The notes under the pieces: model-generated
What the model was told of the DNA's origin: nothing
Seen by the model: the letters and a program-made list of their open reading frames with translations, nothing else
Databases searched by the model: none
NCBI GenBank assembly: GCA_001275005.1
Contig: JWZX01003377.1
Span: forward strand, 1-64,000
Source: Chrysochromulina tobinii
Lineage: Eukaryota > Haptophyta > Prymnesiales > Chrysochromulinaceae
Length of the DNA stretch: 64,000 nucleotides
Reading direction: 5' to 3'
Shown here: in pieces, positions 1 through 10,702 of the stretch
How positions within the stretch are numbered: the first letter of the stretch is position 1
How the letters are laid out: each line of letters opens with the position of its first letter
Program-made: the position numbers and the translations under genes

Positions 1-3000
1 AGCAGCGCGTGCTGCTGCTGCTCGACGGCCTCGACGAGGCGGGCGCCGAACGTGTGCGCATCGAGAAGCACGTTGCCGAGGTGCTCGCGCCCAAGGGGTT
101 TGTGATCCTGTGCACCTCGCGCCCGGCCGGCCTGGACGAGGCGGGCTTCGCCGGGTTCCACAGGCTGACCCTCGCTCCGCTGAGCGACGCGCAGCAAGAG
201 GCCTTCCTCGCCACGCGGCTCGGCGACGAGCGTGCGTCCGCGCTCAAGTCCTACCTGCGCGACAAGGTGCCGCTCGACACCGGCGGCGACGCCGGCACGA
301 AGCGCCGCGTCACCGCCAACCCCCTCATGCTCTCGATGGTGTGCTCCATTGCGCAGCTGCGTGTCGGCATCGACATGCCGACTACCACCGCCGAGCTGTA
401 CGAGGTGGCGGCCGGCGCGATGCTCAAACGGTCGGGTGTCCCCGTGTCGGACGACGCGCGCGCGCTGCTGCAAGCCACCTTCTTCGAGGCGCACGCTCGA
501 CGAGCAGCGCATCATCACCGAGGCGCACCTTGCCGCCGCAGCCGCGCGCATCGGCATGCGCGTCGGCAAGGCCGCCGCCCAGCGCGCGGCCGACGAGCTG
601 CGCACCCTTGTGGCGCGAGATGGGCTGCCGCTCGTGCGCCTTCTCGAGGCGAAGCCGCTGCAGATGCAGGCCTTCCACCTCTCCTTCCAGGAGTACTATG
701 CGATGCGCGTCATTGGCGAGGGCAGCGTGCAGCTGCCGTCGTTTGCCTGGGGCGTGTGGTGGACGAACGCCGTTCTCATGGGCGTGCAGGCGGGTGGCGC
801 GGCGTTTGGCGACGCGTTCGTGAAGGCGGCGCAGCTGCCGGCGGCGGCCAAAGCGGCGGCCGTGCCAGCCCAGGAGGCGTGGCGGCTGCGCGTTGTCGCC
901 ACGCTCGTGCGCAAGGGGCTGCCTACCGTGTGGCTACCCACGGCGCTCGAGGCAGCCAAGGGCGTGGCGCGCGAGGCGGCACGCGAGGCGGGGAAGCTGG
1001 CCGCTGCCGAGGCGCTCGTCGTGGGCATGCGCGTGCTCGCCCTCGACGAGATCTGGCAGCCGGCCGTCGTCGAACGCGTGGAGGGCGACACGGTGGACGT
1101 CAAGATTCAGGGGTGGGAGGAGAAGGAGGGCTTGCCGCGCACCCAGGCGCTCGTTGTCGCCTCCGACGGCGCGGGCGCGCTCCTCCGTCTCGCCGCGGGG
1201 GCGGGCGACTCGGCGCTCGTCCAGGCGCTGCTCGACGTGGGCGTCAACCCGTTTGTCGCCGACGAGCGCGCCAACACGCCGCTGCACCGCGCCGCCGCCG
1301 GTGGGCACGTGGCCATCTGCCGTGCGCTCCTCGCAAAGGGCGCCGACAAGGATCAGGAGAACACGCAGAGTCAGTCCGCAGACGATGCAGCACGGAATGC
1401 CAAGCAGCACGCCGTCGTTCGCCTCTTTGACCCCACGCTCTCGGACCGCGAGTTCACCGACGAGGCGTGCACGCGCACGGTGCGGCTGCGCGCCGCCGCG
1501 ACGGGGGACGTGTCGACCCTCGCACGCACGCAGGACGCGGGGAGGATCACGGCGCTCATGGTCGCGTCCCGCCGCAAGCAACACGCGGCCGTCGTCAAGC
1601 TACTGGCATCTTCAAACGCCTCCACGCTCAATGCGCTCAATGCGCAGAGCGCCGAAGGCTGCACCGCGCTCTACCTCGCCGCAGAGGAGGGTGCCGAGAC
1701 GATCGTGCAACTGCTCCTCAATCGAGGGGCAGATGCGGCGCTCGCCGATTCCGATGGTGACACTCCGCTCATGCGGGCGAGCGCTTTTGGACACGAGCGT
1801 TGCCTTCTCGTCCTGCTCGAGGCAAAGGCCGACCCAAATAAGGCGCGGCCCGACGGCAGGACCGCCTTGATGTCAGCTGCCCAAAATAGCCACGAGCGGT
1901 GCGCTTTCGTCCTGCTCAAGGCGGGGGCAGCCGTTGACGAAACCGAGGAAGACGGTTGGACGGCGCTCATGTTTGCTGCCCAAGATGGCCACGAGCAGGT
2001 TGCTCTCGTCCTGCTCAAGGCGGGGGCCGTAGTGAACACTCGGCTTCCAAATGGTGAGACGGCGCTTAACCTGGCATGCCAAAATGGGCATCTGGCGTGC
2101 ACGAAGGTGCTGCTGGACGCGGGAGCCAATGTCGAGCTCGCCCAGGACGACGGCCGCACCGCCTTGATGAAAGCTGCCAAAAACGGCCATGAGCAGGTTG
2201 CCCTCGTCCTGCTCGAGGCGGGCGCCGTCGTGGGCGCTCAGGACAGCGACGGCGAGACTGCCTTGATGTTAGCTGCCGATAATGGCCATGAGCAGGTTGC
2301 TCGCGTCCTGCTCGAGGCGGGCGCCGTCGTGAACACTCAGAACAACGACGGTTGGACCGCCTTGATGTCCGCTGCCCAAAATGGCCACGAGCAGGTTGCT
2401 CTCGTCCTGCTCAAGGCGGGCGCCATCGTGAACACTCGGCTTCCAAACGGCGAGGCGGCGCTTAACCTGGCATGCCAAAATGGGCATCTGGCGTGCACGA
2501 AGGTGCTGCTGGACGCGGGAGCCAATGTCGAGCTCGCCCAGGACGACGGCTGCACCGCCTTGATGAAAGCTGCCCAAAGCGGCCACGAGCAGGTTGCTCG
2601 CGTCCTGCTCGAGGCGGGGGCGACCGTTGACGAAACCGAGGAAGACGGTCACACAGCGCTCATGATGACGGCCGAAGATGGCCACGAGCGATGCGCTCGC
2701 GTCCTGCTTGAAGCGGGCGCCGTCGTGAACGCTCAGGACAGGGACGGTGAGACTGCCTTGATGTTAGCTGCCCAAAATGGCCACGACCTCTTCCTTCGCG
2801 TCCTGCTTGAGGCAAAGGCCGACCCCAACAAGGCAACGTCCGACGGCGAGACTGCCTTGATGTTTGCTGCCCAAAATGGCCACGAGCTCTGCCTTCGCGT
2901 CCTGCTCGAAGCGGGCGCCGTCGTGAACGCTCAGGACAGCGACGGCGAGACTGCCTTGATGTTAGCTGCCCAAAATGGCCAGGACCTCTGCCTTCGCGTC

Positions 3001-3087
3001 CTGCTCGAGGCGGGCGCCGTCGAACTTCCAGATGCTGATAGGAAGTCGAACCCGGCTTGTGGAGTGATGTGTTGTGCGTTGATGTAA
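1..3087 (+). CDS. NACHT NTPase with tudor-like segment and C-terminal ankyrin repeats; 5' end missing, frame broken
   Basis: The gene enters from the left edge in frame 3. Its first visible residues are a NACHT-type Walker B (LLLLDGLDEAG, bases 12-50), followed by the helical part of a NACHT ATPase. Near base 494 the reading moves from frame 3 to frame 1; dropping one base there joins FFEAH to LDEQRIITEAHL without loss. Next comes a helical region ending in LSFQEYYAMR, typical of the end of NACHT modules, then a short tudor/agenet-like stretch (VGMRVLALDEIWQPAVVE, about 1021-1130), then about 17 ankyrin repeats to the stop at 3087. STAND NTPases of this build act as ligand-triggered oligomerising sensors; that role is inferred here. 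The frame break is either an assembly error or makes this a pseudogene. Confidence 0.75.
1700..3030 (+). repeat. Tandem ankyrin-coding repeat (99-base unit)
   Basis: The ankyrin units are similar at the DNA level as well as in protein. The stretch beginning CGGCTTCCAAATGG at 2041 recurs at 2437, an offset of 396 bases or exactly four 99-base units, with only a few changes over more than 120 bases. This points to recent unequal exchange that amplified blocks of several repeats. Confidence 0.85.
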
Positions 3088-3176
3088 ACTCACTTCTACC
3101 GATTATCCCTCGACCCACGCTGGGCTTTTCACAGGAAAAAAGGTCAGCAAATTCTAAAGACAGCTCAGCGCAAAAC

Positions 3177-5701
3177 ATGCTCAAACTTCAGGTCCTGCTC
3201 CTCCTCATGGTGCCCTTTGGGCTGGTTGCACTGTACCATCACCTCAGCTATGCGACCTCTCGCCCTCACACGCTCGCCGGCCGGCCTCGTGGTTCTTCAC
3301 TGCCAAAGATTGGCCTACATTCGGACAGTGGAGCCCTCAAACACACGGAGGAGGCCCTCTCCAGTTTGGCCTCCGAATCGGCCGCTGCCACCAAAGCGGC
3401 CGACGAACCACTGGGGGAGCCGGGTGCTGAGGATGACGATTCGCAGGCTGCAGATGAAGAGGCTGCCGACAAGGTTGTGGCGGAGGAGGAGGAGGACGTG
3501 GAGCAGCCAGCAGCGAAGCCCAAGCAGCAGAAGCCAACTGGAACAGCTGCTGTAGCAGGGCAGCTGGCTCAAGCGACTGTCGGCGCTGCGGCCGGCGAGG
3601 ATGTCGCTGCTGCATATCCCGCGCCAACGCTCAGCAGCACCCGATTGCTGGACGGCTCCGAAAACTACCTACCAGTACCCGACGCGGAGAGCGCCGACCC
3701 GAGCGATCTGCGCTGGCGCGCGTCCATCCCGGATGCATGCAACCCCCCGGCGGATGCGGCGAGTGCACCGCTCGACTCTCCCGCACCGACGCTGCCCGCA
3801 GGCTGCGTGTGCCCGTCGGGCCGGCGGCCGTACCATACGATCCTCACGGCACAGGTGAGTACATACCAGCGCTGGCAGACGCTCATCTTCTACCACCACT
3901 TCAAGAAGCAGCAGCGACTGCATCCGTGCACCGAGATGGTCGGCTTCACGCGTCTTCTCGCATCCAACAACGGCGGCCCAGACGACCTTATGCAACTCAT
4001 GCCCACCGTCGCGGTGCCGCAGCTCGGCTTTGATAAAACTCGTGGCTTTCAGGTGCGACGCGCGCGGGGTTCAGCACGGCTACGCGCGCGGGGTTCAGCA
4101 CGGCTACGCAGCAGCAGCAGCACCAGCACCAGCGGCAGCGGCGGCGGCGGCAGCACCAGCACCAGCACCAGCACCAGCACCAGCACCAGCACCAGCACCA
4201 GCACCAGCACCAGCACCAGCACCAGCACCAGCTCGCGCGCCGCGGCGCCAGCACTGCCGAGCCTGGGCCCTGCGAACGAAGGCGCGCGCGCGTGACTGTG
4301 TGGCCTCGTGCCCGCCTCATGATTGCGCAGGTCATCAATCGGCCTTGGACGGTGCTCCAATTCTTGGGGATGCCCGAGTTTGCGCAGCGGATCACCGAAT
4401 CATACGTGTACATCGCCGAGACGGACCACCTTCTGCTGCACGACATTCCCAACCGCGCGACGCCCAAGCTCAACGTCGCCTTCTTCTTCCCTTATATGTC
4501 GCCAGTGCCCACGGAGCAGGCCACCGTGGTCAAGCGCTACTACGACGGCAACCATCTGACGGTGCAGCCAGTGGGGCCGTCGCCCGCGATCGTGCATGTA
4601 GACAACCTCAAGAAGCTGACGCCGCTCTGGTACCAGCTCTCGGTCGACCTCAAGGCCGACGGGGCCGCCGACCGAGCCTTCGGCTGGGTGCTCGAGATGT
4701 GGGGCTACTCGATTGCATGCGCGCGAGTGGGCGTCAAGCACTACGTGTGGCAACAGATCCAAATCGAGCCCTCGTCCACGTGGCACCAGAACGTCTCCGC
4801 CGAGAACCCGTACATCTACCACTACACGTTCGGTGTCGAGTACTCGATTGACGGCATCCCGATGGTTGGCGCCGTGGGCGAGTGGTCCCTCGATAAGCGC
4901 CACTACTTCGGCGCGCCGCCGCCGCGTAAGCTCGACGAGCCGCCAGCGTGCGCGCAGGAGTGTGCCTGGACGTGGTGGCGCTTGTTCAACGAGGCGACTG
5001 CCGCGCTCGGTGACGTGTACCCGGCTCAGTCTGGCGGCAACCTGCGCTCGTTCAACCCGGCGGCGGCACAATCCGACTCCGACGTTGGCAAACTCGGCCG
5101 CGCGATCACGCGAACGGGCCCGTGGGTCGTCGACGGCAAGAAGGGCCCAATCCTTTTCCACTCCATGGGGCGTGTCTCAGGCGCCCTCGGGCAAGGCACG
5201 TGGTCCGTAACGGGCGAACTGACGATCTCCCTCAACCTGTGCGGCCACTCCACGCTCACCTTCGACAGCAGCGAGACACCGACCAAGTTCACAGTCGGAA
5301 GCGCGGGTGCCCTCCGCCTGCGCGCCAGCGCGCTCGGCGCAGCCGGCGCCCTCGACGCGATCTGGACCTCATCTCGCGACCCCAAGTGGCAGTCCAGCGA
5401 CGTGGACCATGTCGGCGTGAAGCGGCTCCTCGGCACCGGACCGTGGGCGTGGGCGGGGATCTCGACCATGGCGTTCTTCGACCATGGCGTCCTCGTCACT
5501 CCGTGGGGCCACGGCACCTACGTGCCCGACCGCGAAGCCGCGGACGTTGTGCTCCTCACGTTTGCGGGCATCGTCCACCGCGTAACTACCCATGAGTGCC
5601 ACAAGTTCACTTCGGTGCGCGCGAGCGACGGCAACAAGGTCGAAGGCTGGATCCAGCTCGGCGGAGGGTCGCCAGGCTCCAAATGCCATCAGCAGTGGTG
5701 A
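3177..5701 (+). CDS. Hydroxyproline O-arabinosyltransferase / peptidyl-serine galactosyltransferase-like protein
   Basis: Two exons, 3177-4052 and 4331-5701 (748 aa), joined in phase 0. The start is ATG 3177, followed by a signal anchor (MLKLQVLLLLMVPFGLVALY), and then an acidic, low-complexity stem. The catalytic part matches the HPAT/SERGT family: GFTRLLASNNGGPDDLM, then across the splice TRGFQ-VINRPWTVLQFL, ETDHLLLHDIPNRA, AFGWVLEMWGYSIA and a late HYTFGVEYS. Family members add arabinose to hydroxyproline or galactose to serine in Golgi glycoproteins, so a role in cell-surface glycoprotein synthesis is likely. About 200 extra residues follow the catalytic domain (5100-5701). They contain two related segments (RTGPWVVDG and GTGPWAWAG), a tail I do not recognise. 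The splice is supported by direct family alignment across it. Confidence 0.85.
4053..4330 (+). repeat. Intron with 24-base tandem duplication and AGCACC hexamer array
   Basis: The intron starts GTGCGA and ends GCGCAG. It opens with two exact adjacent copies of a 24-base unit beginning GCGCGCGGGGTTCAGC (about 4059-4106). A CAG/CACCAG hexamer array then runs from about 4108 to 4231. The array stays open in several frames and produces false Ser-Thr and Ala-Pro reading frames. Confidence 0.85.
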
Positions 5702-6076
5702 GGCCGGCGTTAGAGCCCTGACGCAAACGTGACGCGACGCGCGCGGTTTTTTCGCGATTCGGCATAGTTATGCGAGGATCGTCTGCTGTGTAATTCGTTT
5801 TTGAGGATGACACAGAAGAGTTGAAGTGCGAGACATCAAGATCAAGAATTCCCGCGCATCGTACGGAGCTCAGCTAGTCAGCAATGACAGTTCCTAGTAC
5901 GAAGTACCGCTCTAAGCCGCGAGCCGGCACGAGCGCGCCCGCCCGGTGGCGGGTCGTGCGGAGCGAGAGCGCAAGCGGCGACGAGACGCCCAGCGCCGAG
6001 AACCCCCGGCGGAACGACGCCCATTGCCTACATGTAGCCTACATGTACTAGAGGTCTAGACCTTTCACTTAAGAAG
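5702..6076. other. Intergenic region between convergent genes
   Basis: 375 bases separate the stop codons of two converging genes. I see no gene here. A short near-repeat (CTACATGTAGCCTACATGTA) lies around 6028. Confidence 0.5.
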
Positions 6077-7444
6077 CTAGACGTCGACAGCCGACGTCTT
6101 GAGTCGCCTTGTGACGACCGGCGCCACGTCCGTCGGGGCCCGCGAGCCGAGCGTGAAGATCGCCTCGAAGTTGCGCGCTGGCCACGTGTCAATCATTTGT
6201 GAGGGCTCCTCCTTGAGAACGGCAAGCTGCAGCGACTCGTTGAAGACGAGGCCGGCCGCATTCGCCTGCTGCTCGTAGACTCTCCACGATGAGTAGTCTG
6301 TGTGGGGCGCGAGCCGCAACGCGGCGGGGTCGGTAGGCAGCGAGGTTTCAGGAAACGCCGCACTCCAGGAGTGCACAAGGTCAAACCATATCTGCAGATC
6401 GCCCGGATTGTCCCACTCACGGAGAACGAAGGCGCCACGTGGGCCGAGCGCGGCGGCGATGAGCGCGTACACGCACGCGCGCATTCGGCTCGTGGGCAGG
6501 TGGTGGAAGGTGACCGAAGAGAAGATGAGGGCGAGTCCCTCGCCAGTGCTTGCCTCGCGCAGCGGCGCCACCAGCGCCGCGGCAGCCTCGCAGTATGCGG
6601 ACTCGTCCTTCGGGTCAGGGAGCACGTGGCGCACATATTGGCCCGCCGTGTCGTTGAGTTCGTACACTTCGATGCAGTGCAGCTGGCTCGCATCCGCATG
6701 CAAGTGGCTCCCGAGCTCTCGGAGGGCCTCACCATCGCCGCAGCCGAAGTCGAGTACGACGCAGCTGCGCGTCTGCCAGCACTGTGGGCGCGTCAGCTCG
6801 AGCAGCTGGCTCGCCCACACGCCCGACACCGGAGGCGGCCGTTTGTACGGCGGCGGCTGCAGCCACGCAGCGAGCGCTCCGAGCACATCGAGGTCGACGC
6901 GGCTCGGTGCCTCCTCGTCGACCCACAATCCCGTGTACGCGACCGGCACGCCGTCGCTGCACGTCTGCTCGACGAGCTGGAGAAACCCGTTGACGCAGCT
7001 CTGCTCGCCGCAGTCCAGACCCTGTGTGTCGTGCTCGATGGCGTCCTCAAGCAGCCTTGAGACTGAGGCATAGCGAAAGGTGCGGCAAACAATGCTCTGT
7101 TGTGCAGAGGGCGGCTCCTCACGAAGGAGCGCCAGACGCGCCTTGGCTGCCGCCCGCATGCGCTCGGCGTCTGTTGGTGGGTCTGGATCACCTGTGATGC
7201 GGCTGTCCCTCAATCTCCTACTGCTGCTGCTCTGATGCTTTGCGGGTGCGGCATAGCCGTGCGCCCTGTTGAAGCCGAATTGAAGGAACACCAGAGCAAC
7301 GAAGCCGCCGAATATTGATGTGCATGATGGCCGCGTACTGCCACTGGCCGGTCTGTGCTGCTTTGACGGTAAGTGAACGTTGGCAGGCGGTATGTCGACG
7401 ACGGCCGGCCACTCGGGCGTCGCGTCAACACAAGGTCGTCGCAT
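6077..7444 (-). CDS. SAM-dependent class I methyltransferase, membrane-anchored or secreted
   Basis: 455 aa in one open frame. A hydrophobic segment (FGGFVALVFLQFGF) lies near residue 45 and a Rossmann methyltransferase domain in the second half. Motif I is VVLDFGCGDGEALRELG. It is followed by an acidic strand end (IEVYELNDTAGQY), a motif IV-like IFSSVTFHHLP, and the post-motif ALGPRGAFVLREWDNP. Class I methyltransferases use S-adenosylmethionine; the substrate cannot be told from sequence. The start is uncertain: ATG 7444 leaves about 44 residues before the hydrophobic segment, and an upstream intron is possible. It converges with the arabinosyltransferase-like gene on its 3' side. Confidence 0.65.
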   Translation of the reverse strand: MRRPCVDATPEWPAVVDIPPANVHLPSKQHRPASGSTRPSCTSIFGGFVALVFLQFGFNRAHGYAAPAKHQSSSSRRLRDSRITGDPDPPTDAERMRAAAKARLALLREEPPSAQQSIVCRTFRYASVSRLLEDAIEHDTQGLDCGEQSCVNGFLQLVEQTCSDGVPVAYTGLWVDEEAPSRVDLDVLGALAAWLQPPPYKRPPPVSGVWASQLLELTRPQCWQTRSCVVLDFGCGDGEALRELGSHLHADASQLHCIEVYELNDTAGQYVRHVLPDPKDESAYCEAAAALVAPLREASTGEGLALIFSSVTFHHLPTSRMRACVYALIAAALGPRGAFVLREWDNPGDLQIWFDLVHSWSAAFPETSLPTDPAALRLAPHTDYSSWRVYEQQANAAGLVFNESLQLAVLKEEPSQMIDTWPARNFEAIFTLGSRAPTDVAPVVTRRLKTSAVDV

Positions 7445-7696
7445 GGCGTGAAGCTACCGGGTGTGAAACTGATGTCTGAGAGTGTGAACACACCCCAAGT
7501 TAGACTATATTTCTTTGTTCTCTTTGGTGCCGGCGTTAAGAGCCATTCCCTGGAACATACTCGCCTGTACCGTCTTTTCATGAGACCCGACGAAGACAGA
7601 TCCCCCACGCCACCCAGTCGCAGCACGCTCATATCAGGATCTTCCATCCAAGGAGTCTGCATCTTGGGCTCATTTTGGCCCAGCACGCGCACCGGT

Positions 7697-9325
7697 TCAA
7701 TTCCACAAGGTGACATCGGTTACCTTCCGATTGTCGCCCGGGGTGTAGTAGTGAAAGCCGTTGACGCCGGCATGCGACACATCGATACGCACTTCGGGAT
7801 GATCGGCGTCGACCTGCGCGATCAGAAAGTTGTGCGGTCTGGGCACGCTGGAAAATGTGAGCCCGCCCACGTTCGTGAAGAGCTTGCTGGAGGTGGACAT
7901 GGCCACGTGGTTGTGCCCGCAGAAGACGCCCTTCACCATCGGACGGTACGCTTCGGGCACCACATCTGTGCCCACGCTCATCACCTCGGGATGGTGCCCG
8001 AGGACGTACACGATGCCGGCGTCGCCGTGCGTGCGATGGACCCAATCGAGCGACTGCTCGAGGTAGGACTGCTGCGCGGGGTTGTCGCCGCCCAGATTCG
8101 TGTTGAGGACGATGGCGTACGACCGATTGGTAAGTGCGGGCAATGCCTTCATGTAGAAGCCGACCAGCTTGAAGACGTCCGTCTGCGAGAACACCTCAGT
8201 TTCACTGAAAGAGGACGTGTATTTCACACCGAGGTCGTCGGTGACGACGTTCGCGGCGAGGAGAGCACCCGCCCAAGCTTGGGTGGCGTTATCTTGCTGT
8301 TTGAAGATGGAGTCATGCGGGCCGTCGTTGTTGCCGGCGGTCCAGACGATGTTGGCCGCGCTGCCACCGAAGCGCTTGAGGACATCGCTCATCATGCGGG
8401 TCAGCGTGAGGTTCACCGCCTTCGCATTGTCCGCCTTGCTCGGCGAACCATCGAACGAGTGCGCCTGCGAGTCGCCTACGAAAAAGTAGACCGTCGCATT
8501 CGCGGCGGCCTTGGAGTAGTAGTGCGAGGCGTGGATGTCTACTGGCGGATCGGCCAGAATAAGCTCGCACGTCGACGGCACCGAGTGCTTGTTCTGGCAC
8601 GAGAACATGTTCTCGAGCGTTGCGTTGTGGAAGCGACTGACGCCGGCGTCGGTCAACAGTTGGTCGTACTTTGACGACGTAGCCGTCGTTGCGCCGTCGC
8701 TCGGGTTCAGCGGAGGAGCCGAGGGTGATAGGTACCATGGCTCCACGTGTGAGTCCGACGAGATCAGGATGGTGACGGCATCCGCGCCGAGCGGCGGTGA
8801 GGGTGCCATCACAGGCAGCTGGTCTCGTGGCGCTGGTGTGGCGCACTGGGTGCACGTGCCGAGACAATGGCCCTTCAACCACGCAGCCGCCGGAGTCGTG
8901 CACGCACGCACGTGCAAGGCAAAGAGCTCCTCGAAGCCCATGGCGGGTTCCGTTGCTTCCGAGTGGCCGGTGGAGCGGTGGCGGTGAACGCCACACTCGA
9001 GGAAGCTAACAGCGTCTAGGGTTGGATCAACGCACTGCTTTTCGCCGAATGGATACCGTTCGAATGGAGAAGAGCGTCGCCGCAAATAGGCCGCCGACGC
9101 CAGAGGCCATGGCTCGGCAGAGGAGAGGATGCCAACGGCCATCTCAAGTCCAGAGACGATGCCATCTCCATCATGATCCATGGTCTTCAGGGCGCTGCGA
9201 AGCTCGTCAACAATGTAGGGCGCGACAGTTGTGCTCTCGACTGCACCAGCTGCGCCTACTACGAGGTGAGCGACGGCGCCTACGACAAGGAGTCGTCGAC
9301 AAACAGAAGTCGCAAGGGCCCCCAT
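7697..9325 (-). CDS. Secreted calcineurin-like metallophosphoesterase with EF-hand loop
   Basis: 542 aa from ATG 9325, chosen because MGALATSVCRRLLVVGAVAHLVVGAAGA is a good signal peptide; the frame is open to 9418. A canonical EF-hand loop (DHDGDGIVSGLE) follows, then a cysteine-containing spacer, then the metallophosphoesterase motifs in order: SSDSHVEPWY (D-x-H), FVGDSQAHS (GD), AGNNDGPHD (GN-D/H), LGHHPE and FCGHNHVAM. These residues bind two metals, so it is probably an active hydrolase. The layout is closest to acid-sphingomyelinase-like and endopolyphosphatase-like phosphoesterases, but the substrate is unknown. It is transcribed away from the aminotransferase gene, with 156 bases between start codons. 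Confidence 0.8.
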   Translation of the reverse strand: MGALATSVCRRLLVVGAVAHLVVGAAGAVESTTVAPYIVDELRSALKTMDHDGDGIVSGLEMAVGILSSAEPWPLASAAYLRRRSSPFERYPFGEKQCVDPTLDAVSFLECGVHRHRSTGHSEATEPAMGFEELFALHVRACTTPAAAWLKGHCLGTCTQCATPAPRDQLPVMAPSPPLGADAVTILISSDSHVEPWYLSPSAPPLNPSDGATTATSSKYDQLLTDAGVSRFHNATLENMFSCQNKHSVPSTCELILADPPVDIHASHYYSKAAANATVYFFVGDSQAHSFDGSPSKADNAKAVNLTLTRMMSDVLKRFGGSAANIVWTAGNNDGPHDSIFKQQDNATQAWAGALLAANVVTDDLGVKYTSSFSETEVFSQTDVFKLVGFYMKALPALTNRSYAIVLNTNLGGDNPAQQSYLEQSLDWVHRTHGDAGIVYVLGHHPEVMSVGTDVVPEAYRPMVKGVFCGHNHVAMSTSSKLFTNVGGLTFSSVPRPHNFLIAQVDADHPEVRIDVSHAGVNGFHYYTPGDNRKVTDVTLWN

Positions 9326-9481
9326 GGGTCGCGCTACTCGCGGGGCCTGCTTCGGCGTGGCCGACGCGCCGTCGGCCCTGAGAACTCGAGTTCCGGAATG
9401 TACCATCATGTGAGTCAAGTACCGTACCCGTAATCGAGCCGTTTTCGCGCTCTGCGGACTTGTTCACGCGTGCAACTGTGA
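9326..9481. promoter_or_regulatory. Shared divergent upstream region
   Basis: 156 bases lie between the start codons of the phosphoesterase (minus) and the aminotransferase (plus). Any promoters for both genes must sit here or inside the 5' ends. No clear TATA box is visible. Confidence 0.35.
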
Positions 9482-10702
9482 ATGAGACGCGCAATGGCGA
9501 CCTTGAGCCGGCGTATACAGGCGACGGACGCGCCATGCATCGTCACGATGCAGCAGATGATGCGTGGACGCACTGACATCCTCTCCCTCGCGCAAGGTAT
9601 CGTGCACTGGTCTCCGCCGCCAGAGGCCCTGGCGTCCGCAGCACAGCTCGTCGGAGAGCACAGCACGTCGCTCTACGGCGCTGACGACGGCCTGCCCGAG
9701 GTGCGTGCTGCGCTCAAGACGAAGCTCGCACAAGAGAATAGCATCACTGCTTCCGAGGTCATGGTCACCGCCGGCGCCAACCAAGCCTTCACCAACATCG
9801 TGCTCTCTCTGCTCGATGCCAGCGATGCGTGCGCCCTCTTCAAACCATACTACTTCAACCACCTCATGGCGCTGCAGATGACGGGCGCGGGTTCAGGCGC
9901 AGACATCTTCATCGCGCCCTCGACGACCGAGCTGCAGCCGGACGTGAACGCGCTGCGGGGCGAGATGCACCAGCGGAAGGCCCAGGGTCGGCCGCCCATC
10001 AAGCTCGTGACCGTGTCCAACCCTGGCAACCCGACCGGTGTGATGATCCCAAAGGCGCGGCTACTCGAGCTGAGCGCCGTGTGCGCCGAACACGGCGCGT
10101 GGCTCGTGATCGATAACACCTACGAGCATTTTGCGTATCCGAACGAGGCGCCCCACGAGTGCATCGAGGCGGCGCACATTGTCAACGTCTTCTCCTTCTC
10201 GAAGGCGTTCGGGATGATGGGCTGGCGCGTAGGCTACCTCGCGTACCCGCCGCCGCTCGCGCCCGAGCTGCTCAAAGCCCAAGATACGATCGTCATCTGC
10301 CCGTCCATCCTCTCGCAGCGCCTCGCGCTCGCCGCCATGGCGCCCGGCCGTTGCTGGGTTCACGAGCGCGTCAGCGGCCTCGCCGAGCAGAAGGCGCTCG
10401 TGCTCGATGCGCTCACGACGGCGCTCCCCGCGGGCTCGATCCAAGGCGGCTCCGGTGCCATCTACCTCTTTTGCAAGCTGCCCGTCGAGGACGACCTCGC
10501 CGCCGTGCGCTGGCTCACCAAGAAGCATAAGGTCGCGACGATCCCCGGCAGCGCGTGCGGCATGCCTGGGCACTTTCGGGTCTGCTACGCGAACCTGCCG
10601 CTTGAGTCGACACGCGTCGCGGCTGAGCGGTTGCGAGCAGGCCTCGCCGAGCTCGCCGCCGGTGGCGTCGACCTCTCAGATGAGGCTCTAGCACAGCTGT
10701 AG
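9482..10702 (+). CDS. ISS1: PLP-dependent aromatic aminotransferase, ISS1/VAS1 type
   Basis: 406 aa, single exon. Class I aminotransferase landmarks are present: the N-terminal DILSLAQGIVHW, SLYGADDGLPEVR, VTAGANQAFTN, VSNPGNPTGV, VIDNTYEHF and the PLP-lysine site SFSKAFGMMGWRVGY. The order and wording match the plant ISS1/VAS1 aromatic aminotransferases, which use methionine and aromatic 2-oxo acids and affect auxin and ethylene balance. The protein has no clear organelle leader, so it is probably cytosolic. The start is ATG 9482; a second ATG four codons later (9494, MATLSRR) is equally possible. It lies just upstream of the nitrate cluster, but I see no functional tie to it. Confidence 0.85.
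   Translation: MRRAMATLSRRIQATDAPCIVTMQQMMRGRTDILSLAQGIVHWSPPPEALASAAQLVGEHSTSLYGADDGLPEVRAALKTKLAQENSITASEVMVTAGANQAFTNIVLSLLDASDACALFKPYYFNHLMALQMTGAGSGADIFIAPSTTELQPDVNALRGEMHQRKAQGRPPIKLVTVSNPGNPTGVMIPKARLLELSAVCAEHGAWLVIDNTYEHFAYPNEAPHECIEAAHIVNVFSFSKAFGMMGWRVGYLAYPPPLAPELLKAQDTIVICPSILSQRLALAAMAPGRCWVHERVSGLAEQKALVLDALTTALPAGSIQGGSGAIYLFCKLPVEDDLAAVRWLTKKHKVATIPGSACGMPGHFRVCYANLPLESTRVAAERLRAGLAELAAGGVDLSDEALAQL

Noticed and set aside
4108-4290. Long Ser/Thr and Ala/Pro open frames over the AGCACC array
   Set aside because: They come from a hexamer repeat inside an intron; the HPAT family alignment joins cleanly across it.
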